Shown in pieces: positions 8,196 to 14,501 of a DNA stretch of 14,847 bases. The stretch is from contig LZRQ01000077.1 in the NCBI GenBank assembly GCA_002159155.1, forward strand, positions 1-14,847, written 5' to 3'. The position numbers and the translations under genes were made by a program. Under the pieces are notes generated by a model. The model had not been told where the DNA came from, did no database searches, and saw only the letters and a list, made by a program, of their open reading frames with translations. How positions within the stretch are numbered: the stretch's first letter is position 1; every line of letters starts with the position of its first letter. Origin of the DNA: Firmicutes bacterium ZCTH02-B6. Lineage in GTDB: Bacteria; Bacillota; Limnochordia; Limnochordales; ZCTH02-B6.

Positions 8196-9424
8196 CAGCG
8201 GTCCACCTCCCCAAACACGGGGTCGACCGTGGCGATGATCGCCACCATATCGGCGAGGAGCGACCCCTGCATCATGACCGGCATGGCAAAGACGTTGTAA
8301 AAGGCCGGACCCCGCACCCGCACGCGCCATGGCTTGTTTTTGCCGTTGGACACCACGTAAAACCCGATCTCCCCGCGAGGGCTCTCCAAGGCCTGGTACA
8401 CCTCGCCCGCCGGCACATCAAAGCCATAGGACACGAGCTTGAAGTGGTGAATCAAGGCCTCCATGCTCTGCCGCACTTCGTGCTTCGGCGGCAGCACAAT
8501 CTTGCGATCGTCCACCACGACCGGGCCCCGGGGCAGCCGCGCCAACGCCTGCCGGCAAAGCCGGTACGACTCCATCAGTTCTTCCATGCGCACGAGGTAA
8601 CGATCGTAACAGTCGCCGTTCTCGCCCACGGGAACGTCGAACTCGAACTCGTCATAGCCCGCGTACGGGAACGCCTTGCGCACGTCGTAGGGCACGCCGC
8701 AAGCCCGCAGGTTGGGACCGGTGACGCCCCACGCGATGGCGTCCTCGGCCGAGATGACGCCGACGCCCTTCAACCGGTCGAGCCAAATGGGGTTTTCATC
8801 CAAGATGTTCCGGATCTCGCGGATGCGCTCCGGCACCCGGTCCAGGAACCGCCGGCACATGTCCTCGAACCCGTCGGGGATGTCCCGTGCGATGCCACCG
8901 ACCCGGAAATAGCTCGGATTCATGCGCGCTCCGGACGCCTCTTCAAACAGGTCCAGGATTCCTTCGCGCAGGTCAAAGGCGTACATCAGCACGCTCTGGG
9001 AGCCGATGTCCAGCGCCGTGGTACCCAGCCACAATAGGTGGCTGGCCATGCGCTGCAACTCCGTGAAAAGCAGGCGCAGGATGCGGGCCCGCGGGGGCAC
9101 CTCCAGCCCCAAGAGCTTTTCGACGGCCAGCACATAGCCCAAGTTGTTGGACAAAGGCGCCAAGTAGTCCATCCGGTCAATGACCGTGATGGCCTGCTGC
9201 CAGGTCAAGTTTTCAGCCGTCTTTTCGATGCCCGTATGCAGAAACCCGACTTCCGGCGTGGCCTTGACGATGCGCTCACCCTCGATCTCAAGCACCACGC
9301 GCAAAACGCCGTGGGTGCTCGGGTGGTGCGGACCGACGCTCAAGGTCATCCGGTCGCCTTCGCCCTCGATCTGCAACTCTTCCAAATCCAGGTCGTAATC
9401 GCCTGAGCGAACAACCTGCGGCAT
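8195..9424 (-). CDS. nuoD: NADH-quinone oxidoreductase subunit D (quinone-site subunit)
   Basis: 49-kDa-type subunit, related to the large subunit of NiFe hydrogenases; with NuoB it forms the quinone-reduction site. It has 409 residues. The quinone-headgroup residues known from Thermus Nqo4 fall at the same numbers here: H38 in GPHHPSTHG and Y87 in IDRMDYLAP. Other conserved blocks are ENLTWQQ, ELQRMASHLLWLG, GGIARDIPDG and the C-terminal DPVFGEVDR. The ATG at 9424 begins one base after the nuoC stop. Its ribosome binding site is weaker than in neighbouring genes (GGGAAG), so translation is probably coupled to nuoC. The open frame extends 32 codons further upstream inside nuoC and is not NuoD-like. 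Stop TGA overlaps nuoE. Confidence 0.97.
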   Translation of the reverse strand: MPQVVRSGDYDLDLEELQIEGEGDRMTLSVGPHHPSTHGVLRVVLEIEGERIVKATPEVGFLHTGIEKTAENLTWQQAITVIDRMDYLAPLSNNLGYVLAVEKLLGLEVPPRARILRLLFTELQRMASHLLWLGTTALDIGSQSVLMYAFDLREGILDLFEEASGARMNPSYFRVGGIARDIPDGFEDMCRRFLDRVPERIREIRNILDENPIWLDRLKGVGVISAEDAIAWGVTGPNLRACGVPYDVRKAFPYAGYDEFEFDVPVGENGDCYDRYLVRMEELMESYRLCRQALARLPRGPVVVDDRKIVLPPKHEVRQSMEALIHHFKLVSYGFDVPAGEVYQALESPRGEIGFYVVSNGKNKPWRVRVRGPAFYNVFAMPVMMQGSLLADMVAIIATVDPVFGEVDR

Positions 9425-9425
9425 T

Positions 9426-10043
9426 TCACTTCCCGCCTTTCGCGCCGCCCGGCAGGCCCGCCGTTCCCGGCGGATCTCCCGGCAGCTTGGGGGCATGGTA
9501 GCGGTTGCGTTCCGCTGCATGGGCCGGCAGTTTGGCCCGCGGTCCCTGCAGCGGGTAATCCTTGCGCAGCGGGTGCCCCACCCAATCGTCGGGCATGAGA
9601 ATCCGGCTCAGGTTGGGATGCCCAGCAAAACGGATGCCAAACAAATCCCACACCTCTCGCTCCGCGGCGGCTGCCGACGGCCACACGTCGCTCACCGTCG
9701 GCACTTCCGCCTCATCCTCCTCCACCGGCACCCGCAACCGCAGCCGCCACAGCTGCGGCAAGGCCAAAAGATGATAGACCACTTCGAACCGCGGCGTACG
9801 GGGCAAGTAGTCGACACCGCCCACGTCCACCAGCATGTTGAAACCCCGGTCCTTGAGCCAGCGGGCGACTGCCGCCAGCTGCCCGGGGGCTACCTGCACC
9901 TGCGGCTGCTCAAAAGGGGTTTCCAATGGTACGACGTCGTCACCAAACGCCGCGACCAATGCAGGGACGATCTCGTCCCGCACCTGGGCTAGGGCCGCGG
10001 CCCCGCCCACGTAAGGTTGGGGTTGCTGCCGCACGCCGCTCAC
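9426..10043 (-). CDS. nuoC: NADH-quinone oxidoreductase subunit C (30-kDa type)
   Basis: Peripheral subunit that packs against NuoD and stabilises the hydrophilic arm; 205 residues, separate from nuoD rather than fused as in E. coli. The family signature is clear at about 127-165: EREVWDLFGIRFAGHP, then NLSRILMPDDWVGHPLRKDYPL. The first 20 residues and the last 25 are variable; the tail is rich in Gly, Pro and Lys. The start is GTG at 10043, sharing GTGA with the nuoB stop; a GGGGTGA lies upstream. It ends in TGA one base before nuoD. Confidence 0.95.
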   Translation of the reverse strand: MSGVRQQPQPYVGGAAALAQVRDEIVPALVAAFGDDVVPLETPFEQPQVQVAPGQLAAVARWLKDRGFNMLVDVGGVDYLPRTPRFEVVYHLLALPQLWRLRLRVPVEEDEAEVPTVSDVWPSAAAAEREVWDLFGIRFAGHPNLSRILMPDDWVGHPLRKDYPLQGPRAKLPAHAAERNRYHAPKLPGDPPGTAGLPGGAKGGK

Positions 10044-10519
10044 GCCCGCATCACCCCGCCGTGGGCCTGCCCGCTGGCGATGGCCTCCCGGAGTTTGAGG
10101 ACGGCGTAAATGACCGCGTCCGGGCTCGGCGGGCAGCCGGGTACGTAGATGTCGACGGGCAGCACCTCGTCGACACCCTGCACGATGGCGTAGTTGTCAA
10201 AGATGCCGCCGCTGGACGCGCACGCTCCCATGGCGACGACCCACTTGGGATCCGGCATTTGACGGTACACCTGCTCGATAACCGGCACCATTTTGTTGGA
10301 AAGCCTGCCGGACACGATCATGAGGTCCGCCTGGCGGGGAGTGCTGCGGAACACCTCAGCGCCAAACTGGGCCATATCGTAGCGGGGCGACACGAGGTTC
10401 ATCATTTCGATTGCACAGCAAGCGAGTCCAAACGTCAACGGCCAGATGGACGACTTTTGCGCCCAGCGGACGAACTTTTCGACGCTCGTCAGAAAGAACT
10501 GGTTGTTGGTCATCTCCAT
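10040..10519 (-). CDS. nuoB: NADH-quinone oxidoreductase subunit B (cluster N2)
   Basis: Subunit carrying the terminal 4Fe-4S cluster N2, which hands electrons to quinone. It has 159 residues from ATG 10519. The four ligands are present: the adjacent pair C34-C35 (GLACCAIEMM), C100 (GACASSGGIFDNY) and C129 (VPGCPPSPDA). The expected RxxD/LMIVSG strand region is seen in between. The start is ambiguous between ATG 10519 (5 bases after a run of G) and ATG 10513 (which overlaps the nuoA stop as ATGA, the arrangement used by several neighbours). The two differ by two residues. The much longer upstream open frame lies inside nuoA. It ends in TGA overlapping the nuoC start. Confidence 0.96.
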   Translation of the reverse strand: MEMTNNQFFLTSVEKFVRWAQKSSIWPLTFGLACCAIEMMNLVSPRYDMAQFGAEVFRSTPRQADLMIVSGRLSNKMVPVIEQVYRQMPDPKWVVAMGACASSGGIFDNYAIVQGVDEVLPVDIYVPGCPPSPDAVIYAVLKLREAIASGQAHGGVMRA

Positions 10520-10872
10520 TCGAACCCCCCCTTTTTCCACACGTACAGGTCGCCCAGCACGAACACGACCAAAAAGAGGGCCATGGCCGCCAGCCCGTAC
10601 GTGCCCAGCTCCCGGAGCATAACGGCCCACGAGTAGAAGGCCGCCGCCTCCACGTCAAAGATGACGAAGAGCATGGCAATCACGTAAAACTTGATGGGGA
10701 ACCGCCCGCGCAGGGCAGTCGTCGGGTAGCCGCTTTCGTACGGCACGTACTTGGCGGGGTCGGGCCGGCGCGAACTGACGGTTTCCACGAGGAGGGTAAT
10801 CAGCAGCGGAATCGCGAGGGCCACGCCTAGAAAGATCAACAACGGAACGTACGTGTGCACCCAGATCGCCAC
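10510..10872 (-). CDS. nuoA: NADH-quinone oxidoreductase subunit A
   Basis: First gene of the operon. Membrane subunit of 120 residues with three hydrophobic helices (about 8-31, 61-82 and 90-111). It packs near NuoH and NuoJ at the quinone entry and E-channel. Family motifs seen: YESGYP at about 45-50 in the long loop and FVIFDVEAAAF at about 69-79, whose acidic residues are conserved. The start is GTG at 10872, 6 bases after AGGTGG. That binding site lies in the loop and 3' arm of a small hairpin, and a Rex-like palindrome is about 25 bases upstream of the start codon. The stop TGA overlaps nuoB. Confidence 0.94.
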   Translation of the reverse strand: MAIWVHTYVPLLIFLGVALAIPLLITLLVETVSSRRPDPAKYVPYESGYPTTALRGRFPIKFYVIAMLFVIFDVEAAAFYSWAVMLRELGTYGLAAMALFLVVFVLGDLYVWKKGGFEWR

Positions 10873-10876
10873 CCTA

Positions 10877-10891
10877 GGCCACCTAGTGGCC
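10877..10891 (-). promoter_or_regulatory. hairpin over the nuoA ribosome binding site
   Basis: A perfect inverted repeat GGCCAC-TAG-GTGGCC lies just before nuoA. The AGGTGG Shine-Dalgarno element sits in the loop and 3' arm, so folding would partly hide it. The stem is only six base pairs but is nearly all G-C. Whether it controls translation is inference. Confidence 0.35.
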
Positions 10892-10896
10892 GGAAT

Positions 10897-10914
10897 TTGT
10901 GAAAATCATCACAA
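10897..10914. promoter_or_regulatory. putative Rex operator upstream of nuoA
   Basis: The 18-base element TTGTGAAAATCATCACAA (plus strand) is a near-perfect palindrome. It matches the Gram-positive Rex consensus TTGTGAA-N4-TTCACAA at 13 of 14 defined positions. Rex represses respiratory genes when NAD+ is abundant and releases DNA when NADH rises, and nuo operons are known Rex targets in actinomycetes. The site lies roughly 35-52 bases downstream of the predicted transcription start, where a repressor could block elongation. It also contains TGTGA-N6-TCACA, the CRP/FNR-family half-sites, so a CRP/FNR-type regulator is the main alternative. Confidence 0.6.
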
Positions 10915-10955
10915 CCATGCCCAGAAAAACAGCCCGCGTTCGCCGTGTCGCGGCC

Positions 10956-10985
10956 ATCATAACATAGGCCGCCGGGCGTTGTAAA
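10956..10985 (-). promoter_or_regulatory. predicted nuo operon promoter
   Basis: On the minus strand, TTTACA (10985-10980) and TATGAT (10961-10956) are separated by 18 bases, and the -10 element is preceded by TGT, giving an extended -10. Initiation would fall near 10949, leaving a leader of about 77 bases before nuoA. This is the best sigma-A-like promoter in the gap and it directly precedes the Rex-like site. Confidence 0.55.
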
Positions 10986-11021
10986 GGCAAACGCAGGCCT
11001 AACCGGACCCGTGAGCAGCGG

Positions 11022-11846
11022 TCAGCTGTCCTCCGCAAACCGGGCCCCTTGCTCTTCAAGCCGCGCGATCGCGTCACCCGCACGCTGCCGCTCGGCTTCC
11101 AGGTCCTCCAGACGGCGCCGGAGCAGCGCCAACTCGCCCGTGAGGTAATCGACCACGGTCCGGCGCCATTGCTCGCGCAGGTAGTCGTCGTACGACCACA
11201 ACCAGTCAGCCTTCTCTTCCCACTGGGCTGGCGTCAGTATCTCTTCCTCACCGGAAGCCAGTCGCTGCATCAACTCCTGGGTCGTCATGCCGTAGCGCTC
11301 CTCGTAGTCCTGCCACGACAAGCGCCCATTGCTTTCCTCGTGCCCGTCATCTTCTTCCCGCAACAAGTCGCTGTCGGCAAACAGCGGCGGCACGTTAATG
11401 GTTTCCAAAAGCGCCTGGCAAACCTCGAGCGTAAAGCCGTCCTCGGCCGAAATGGCCTGGTATTCCCACGAGCCCAGGTGCCGCTCCTGGTCCTCATGGT
11501 TCATGATGAAGTGCACGCCCATGTCGAGCGTGGCATCCAGGATGTTCACGCCCTCGCAGCCGCCGGTGCGCAAGAGCGACAGCCAGCTGTACGCGCCCCC
11601 GGGGTGCTCGGTCATCACGACCACGTCCCGCACCTTAGCTGCCGGCGTCTGCCAGCCGGCCTCGAGCACCGACGCGATTCCCTGCGCCATAGGCTCCACA
11701 AGCATTTCGTTGTTGGTGCCCGGCTCCAACGGGATGGAAATTACCAGCACCTCGCGGCCCGTATGGACACCCGGATCGATTCCCGCGGCCAGTTCCTCCC
11801 GCTCCGCGTAGACCCGCAGGTGTCCATCTTCAACTACAAACCGCAT
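11022..11846 (-). CDS. hypothetical protein with acidic middle and C-terminal coiled coil
   Basis: I do not recognise this 274-residue protein. It has no signal peptide and no clear membrane helix, so it is probably cytoplasmic. Residues 1-115 look like an alpha/beta domain, with strands MRFVVEDGHLRVYAE, REVLVISIPL and KVRDVVVMTEH and a GTNNEML turn. A short DMGVHFIMNHEDQERH stretch (about 108-123) is rich in His and acidic residues. Residues about 155-175 form an acidic linker, 175-230 are rich in Trp, Tyr and Glu (including WLWSYDDYLREQWRR), and 233-268 form a Leu/Arg/Glu heptad-like coiled coil. The ATG at 11846 has GGGAGG 8 bases upstream. It has its own promoter and is followed by the nuo promoter region, so it is probably transcribed alone or with kbl read-through. 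No catalytic motif was identified. Confidence 0.8.
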   Translation of the reverse strand: MRFVVEDGHLRVYAEREELAAGIDPGVHTGREVLVISIPLEPGTNNEMLVEPMAQGIASVLEAGWQTPAAKVRDVVVMTEHPGGAYSWLSLLRTGGCEGVNILDATLDMGVHFIMNHEDQERHLGSWEYQAISAEDGFTLEVCQALLETINVPPLFADSDLLREEDDGHEESNGRLSWQDYEERYGMTTQELMQRLASGEEEILTPAQWEEKADWLWSYDDYLREQWRRTVVDYLTGELALLRRRLEDLEAERQRAGDAIARLEEQGARFAEDS

Positions 11847-11881
11847 GTGCCTCGCCTCCCACATCCCAGTCCACTCCACAA

Positions 11882-11890
11882 AGTATAGCA
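11882..11890 (-). promoter_or_regulatory. predicted extended -10 promoter for the hypothetical gene
   Basis: The minus strand reads TGCTATACT here, an extended -10 element (TG-N-TATACT) with no good -35 partner at 17 bases. Initiation near 11875 would give a leader of about 30 bases before the ATG at 11846. Confidence 0.4.
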
Positions 11891-11944
11891 CTGTTGGGCA
11901 AGCCGTGGGAGACGGACCGCCATGGGACAAAGGGCACCCGCGTG

Positions 11945-13138
11945 TCAAACGATCCCCAACTCGCGCCCGACTTTCCGAAACGCTGTCAGCGCCCGGTCGA
12001 GGTCGTCCCGGGTGTGGGCTGCGGTCACGATGGTGCGTACTCGGGCCTTGCCCTTAGGTACCGTGGGATAGGCGATCCCTTGTGCGAACACGCCTTCTTC
12101 AAACAGGCGGTCGCTCAAACGCATGGCCTTTTCTCCTTCTCCCACGATGACCGGAATGATCGGCGTCTCGCTGCCCTTGACGTCGAAACCTGCGTCGGCG
12201 AGTCCTTCCCGGAAATAGCGGGCATTTTCCCATAGCCGCTGTATCAGTTCCTCATCGCTTTCCAGGATGTCAAGGGCCGCCAGGCATGCCGCCGTCACCG
12301 CGGGTGGATGGGACGTGCTGAAAAGGAAAGGCCGCGCCCGCTGGATGAGGTAATCAATGAGCAGCTTGCTGCCGGCCACATAACCCCCGAGGACGCCGAT
12401 GGCCTTGGAGAGGGTGCCCACTTGGATATCCACTTGTCCGTGCAGGCCAAAGTGGTCGACGGTCCCCCGGCCGTTGCTGCCCAACACGCCGCTGGCGTGC
12501 GCGTCGTCGACCATGGTGATGGCGCCATACTCCTTGGCCACGGCCACGATTTCGGGGAGTGGCGCGATGTCGCCGTCCATGCTGAAAACGCCGTCGGTGA
12601 TAACTAGCACCCGGCGGGCATCCCGGCTCTCCTCGAGCAGCCGCCGCATGGCTGCCACGTCCTTGTGCGGGAAGATCTTGATCTGCGCCCGGCTCAGCCG
12701 GCATCCGTCGATGATGCTCGCGTGGTTGAGCTCATCGCTGATGATGACGTCTTCCTTGCCCAGGATGGCCGCGACGGTACCCGCGTTGGCGGTGAACCCG
12801 GACTGGAACACCAGCGCCGCCTCGGTCCTCTTAAAGGCGGCCAGGCGCCGCTCAAGCTCGGCGTGAAGCCTGTTGGTGCCGGCGATCGTGCGCACCGACG
12901 CGGTTCCTGCGCCGTACTCCTCGATGGCCCGCATGGCCGCCTGGCGCAGGCGGGGATCGTCGGCCAGACCCAGGTAGTTGTTGGACGACAGGTTCACGAC
13001 TTCCCGGCCGTCAATAACGGCACGCGGTCCTTGCGGCCCTTCAAGCACGCGCGGGTGGCGATAAACCCCCTGGGCCTGCATGGCTGCGATCTCGTCGGCC
13101 AGAAAAGCCAGGGCGTTGCCGGGTGCAAATTCGCTCAA
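11945..13138 (-). CDS. kbl: glycine C-acetyltransferase (2-amino-3-ketobutyrate CoA ligase)
   Basis: PLP enzyme of the alpha-oxoamine synthase family. It converts 2-amino-3-ketobutyrate and CoA to glycine and acetyl-CoA, the second step of threonine breakdown after Tdh. From TTG at 13138 it has 397 residues, the usual Kbl length. Seen motifs: NLSSNNYLGLADDPR near the N-terminus, GTNRLHAELE, the DELNHASIIDG segment with the stacking histidine (about H139), the VDDAHASG motif (about D211 and H214), and the PLP lysine in GTLSKAIGVLGG (about K245). TTG is preferred because AAAGGGGAG lies 7 bases upstream. An in-frame GTG at 13234 would add a low-complexity Ala/Thr/Lys tail and overlap tdh. The closely related BioF and HemA enzymes are alternatives, but the tdh neighbour supports Kbl. 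Confidence 0.9.
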   Translation of the reverse strand: MSEFAPGNALAFLADEIAAMQAQGVYRHPRVLEGPQGPRAVIDGREVVNLSSNNYLGLADDPRLRQAAMRAIEEYGAGTASVRTIAGTNRLHAELERRLAAFKRTEAALVFQSGFTANAGTVAAILGKEDVIISDELNHASIIDGCRLSRAQIKIFPHKDVAAMRRLLEESRDARRVLVITDGVFSMDGDIAPLPEIVAVAKEYGAITMVDDAHASGVLGSNGRGTVDHFGLHGQVDIQVGTLSKAIGVLGGYVAGSKLLIDYLIQRARPFLFSTSHPPAVTAACLAALDILESDEELIQRLWENARYFREGLADAGFDVKGSETPIIPVIVGEGEKAMRLSDRLFEEGVFAQGIAYPTVPKGKARVRTIVTAAHTRDDLDRALTAFRKVGRELGIV

Positions 13139-13145
13139 AGGTTGA

Positions 13146-13154
13146 CTCCCCTTT
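13146..13154 (-). promoter_or_regulatory. kbl ribosome binding site that supports the TTG start
   Basis: AAAGGGGAG on the minus strand ends 7 bases before TTG 13138. It is the only strong Shine-Dalgarno site in the tdh-kbl junction and no ATG or GTG lies at suitable distance, which decides the start. Confidence 0.7.
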
Positions 13155-13177
13155 CGCGGCTTGCGGGCCGTTCTGGC

Positions 13178-13205
13178 GGTCGCCGTCGCAGGAGGGGCGG
13201 CGACC
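13178..13205 (-). other. GC-rich hairpin in the tdh-kbl junction
   Basis: GGTCGCCG and CGGCGACC form a perfect 8-bp stem around a 12-base loop, starting just after the tdh stop. No T-run follows, so it is not a typical intrinsic terminator. It could stabilise or process the tdh end of a shared mRNA. Such repeats also arise by chance in GC-rich DNA. Confidence 0.35.
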
Positions 13206-13206
13206 T

Positions 13207-14244
13207 TCACGTTACCAACACGATTTTGCCGCAACGGCCCTCAGCCAACACCGCGAAGGCCTGTTCAAACTCGCTCAAAGAGAAGCGGTGGGTGACCACC
13301 GACGAGACGTCGAGCCCAGAACGCAGCAGCTCAGCCATCCGGTGCCACGTTTCGAAGATCCTGCGGCCGTTGATGCCCAGCACGCGGGCTTCTTTAAAGA
13401 TGATCCAGCTCGTTAGGTCGGCTTGCACAGGCCCCGGCGGGATTCCTAGCAGGACGATCCGCCCGCCCTTGCGCAGCATCTCAAAAGCGGCTCTGATGCC
13501 GGCCGGGTGGCCGGACATTTCCAAGACCACTTCCGCCCCTAAGCCACCCGTCAGATCCTTCACCGACTCTACCGGATCGTCGGTGTCACTGCGGATAACG
13601 GCGTCGGCACCGAGGCCCTGCGCCAGGGAAAGCCGGTAGGGGTTGACGTCAACGCCGTACACCGCCGACGCGCCCGCGCGCTTGGCCACGGCGATGGAAC
13701 ACAAGCCGACCGGCCCACATCCAACCACGGCCACGCTGGCGCCCGACACCCCGGCGGCCATCACCGAGTGCACCGCGTTGCCAAGCGGGTCGTGAATGGC
13801 GCCGATCGCAGGCGGCACGGTGTCATCGAGCCTCCACAAGTTGGCCGCCGGCATACGCACGTACTGGGCAAAGCAGCCGTCGGTGTCGACGCCGATGATG
13901 CGCCCTTGGGCGCATATGTGGGCCTGGCCGGTCTGGCAGTAGTAGCAGCGGCCGCAGAAAAGGTGCCCCTCCCCGGCCACATAGTCCCCGACCGAGACTT
14001 CCGTGACGTCGGAGCCGACCGCCGCCACCCGGCCGCAGAACTCATGGCCGACGATGAGCGGAGGACGAAGCCGGGACGCAGCCCACGCGTCCCAACGGTA
14101 AATGTGTAAATCCGTCCCGCATATGGAGGTGGCCTCGACGCGCACTAAGCAGTCCCGCCTGCCCACCTCCGGGATAGGGACCTCCATCATGGCAAGCCCC
14201 GGGCCCGGTTCCGTTTTCACCAGCGCCTGCATGCCTTTGGCCAT
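13207..14244 (-). CDS. tdh: L-threonine 3-dehydrogenase (zinc-dependent)
   Basis: Medium-chain zinc alcohol dehydrogenase family enzyme that oxidises L-threonine to 2-amino-3-ketobutyrate with NAD+. It has 345 residues from ATG 14244. Seen features: catalytic zinc residues C42 (CGTDLHIYRWD) and H67-E68 (GHEFCGRV); the structural zinc cysteines C97, C100, C103 and C111; the Rossmann motif GCGPVG at about 175-180; and the acidic end of the NAD strand (YGVDVNPYR). The CGTDLHIYxWDxWA segment is typical of Tdh rather than of other family members, and kbl directly follows. The ATG at 14244 is 8 bases after AAAGGA; an in-frame GTG at 14250 is only 2 bases away from it and less likely. The product is unstable without Kbl, which explains the pairing. 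Confidence 0.93.
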   Translation of the reverse strand: MAKGMQALVKTEPGPGLAMMEVPIPEVGRRDCLVRVEATSICGTDLHIYRWDAWAASRLRPPLIVGHEFCGRVAAVGSDVTEVSVGDYVAGEGHLFCGRCYYCQTGQAHICAQGRIIGVDTDGCFAQYVRMPAANLWRLDDTVPPAIGAIHDPLGNAVHSVMAAGVSGASVAVVGCGPVGLCSIAVAKRAGASAVYGVDVNPYRLSLAQGLGADAVIRSDTDDPVESVKDLTGGLGAEVVLEMSGHPAGIRAAFEMLRKGGRIVLLGIPPGPVQADLTSWIIFKEARVLGINGRRIFETWHRMAELLRSGLDVSSVVTHRFSLSEFEQAFAVLAEGRCGKIVLVT

Positions 14245-14421
14245 CGGCACGTTCCTTTCGCGTTGTGTCGTCCACCTTTTATCCTACGCCCCAGCGACTC
14301 GCGCCGCGCGCCGGCGCCTTCCCGAGCGCCGGGCGGCGCCCTCGCCGCGTCTTGGGGGGTTGCCGCAAAACGAAGGTCCGCGAGCGGCGGGCAGCCGGAA
14401 ACCTCGCCCACGGGGCAAGGG

Positions 14422-14450
14422 TTTACCCGACGCGAGGGTTTCGTTATACT
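14422..14450 (+). promoter_or_regulatory. predicted promoter of the plus-strand gene at the right edge
   Basis: TTTACC (14422-14427) and TATACT (14445-14450) are separated by 17 bases. Initiation near 14457 would leave about 45 bases before the GTG at 14502. This lies in the 257-base gap between the divergent tdh and the plus-strand gene; I see no convincing tdh promoter in that gap. Confidence 0.55.
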
Positions 14451-14460
14451 GGGTGTGCAT

Positions 14461-14478
14461 CCCTTGGTCCACCGAGGG
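14461..14478 (+). other. 5' leader hairpin of the right-edge gene
   Basis: CCCTTGG and CCGAGGG pair (one U-G) around a TCCA loop, a 7-bp stem starting about four bases after the predicted transcription start. A 5'-end hairpin like this can protect an mRNA. A second weak stem (14481-14493) would partly cover the AAGGGGG ribosome binding site. Confidence 0.3.
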
Positions 14479-14501
14479 AAGCCCGAAGGGGGCCCGTCGC
14501 G

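Noticed and set aside
10883..10957. A 24-25 codon open frame in the nuo leader (starts ATGATG, hydrophobic end, TAG just before the nuoA ribosome binding site)
   Set aside because: No ribosome binding site precedes it, its first codons overlap the predicted -10 element, and its sequence is shared with the Rex-like palindrome and hairpin, so it looks like chance.
13139..13234. N-terminal extension of Kbl starting at GTG 13234
   Set aside because: It overlaps tdh by 28 bases, has low-complexity Ala/Thr/Lys composition, and the good ribosome binding site points to TTG 13138.
14281..14286. TAGGAT as the -10 element of a tdh promoter
   Set aside because: No -35-like hexamer lies 16-19 bases upstream and there is no extended -10, so I do not call it.
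14311..14332. GC-rich inverted repeat (CCGGCGC / GCGCCGG) upstream of tdh as a terminator
   Set aside because: It lies between two divergently transcribed genes, where no terminator is needed, and has no T-run on either strand.
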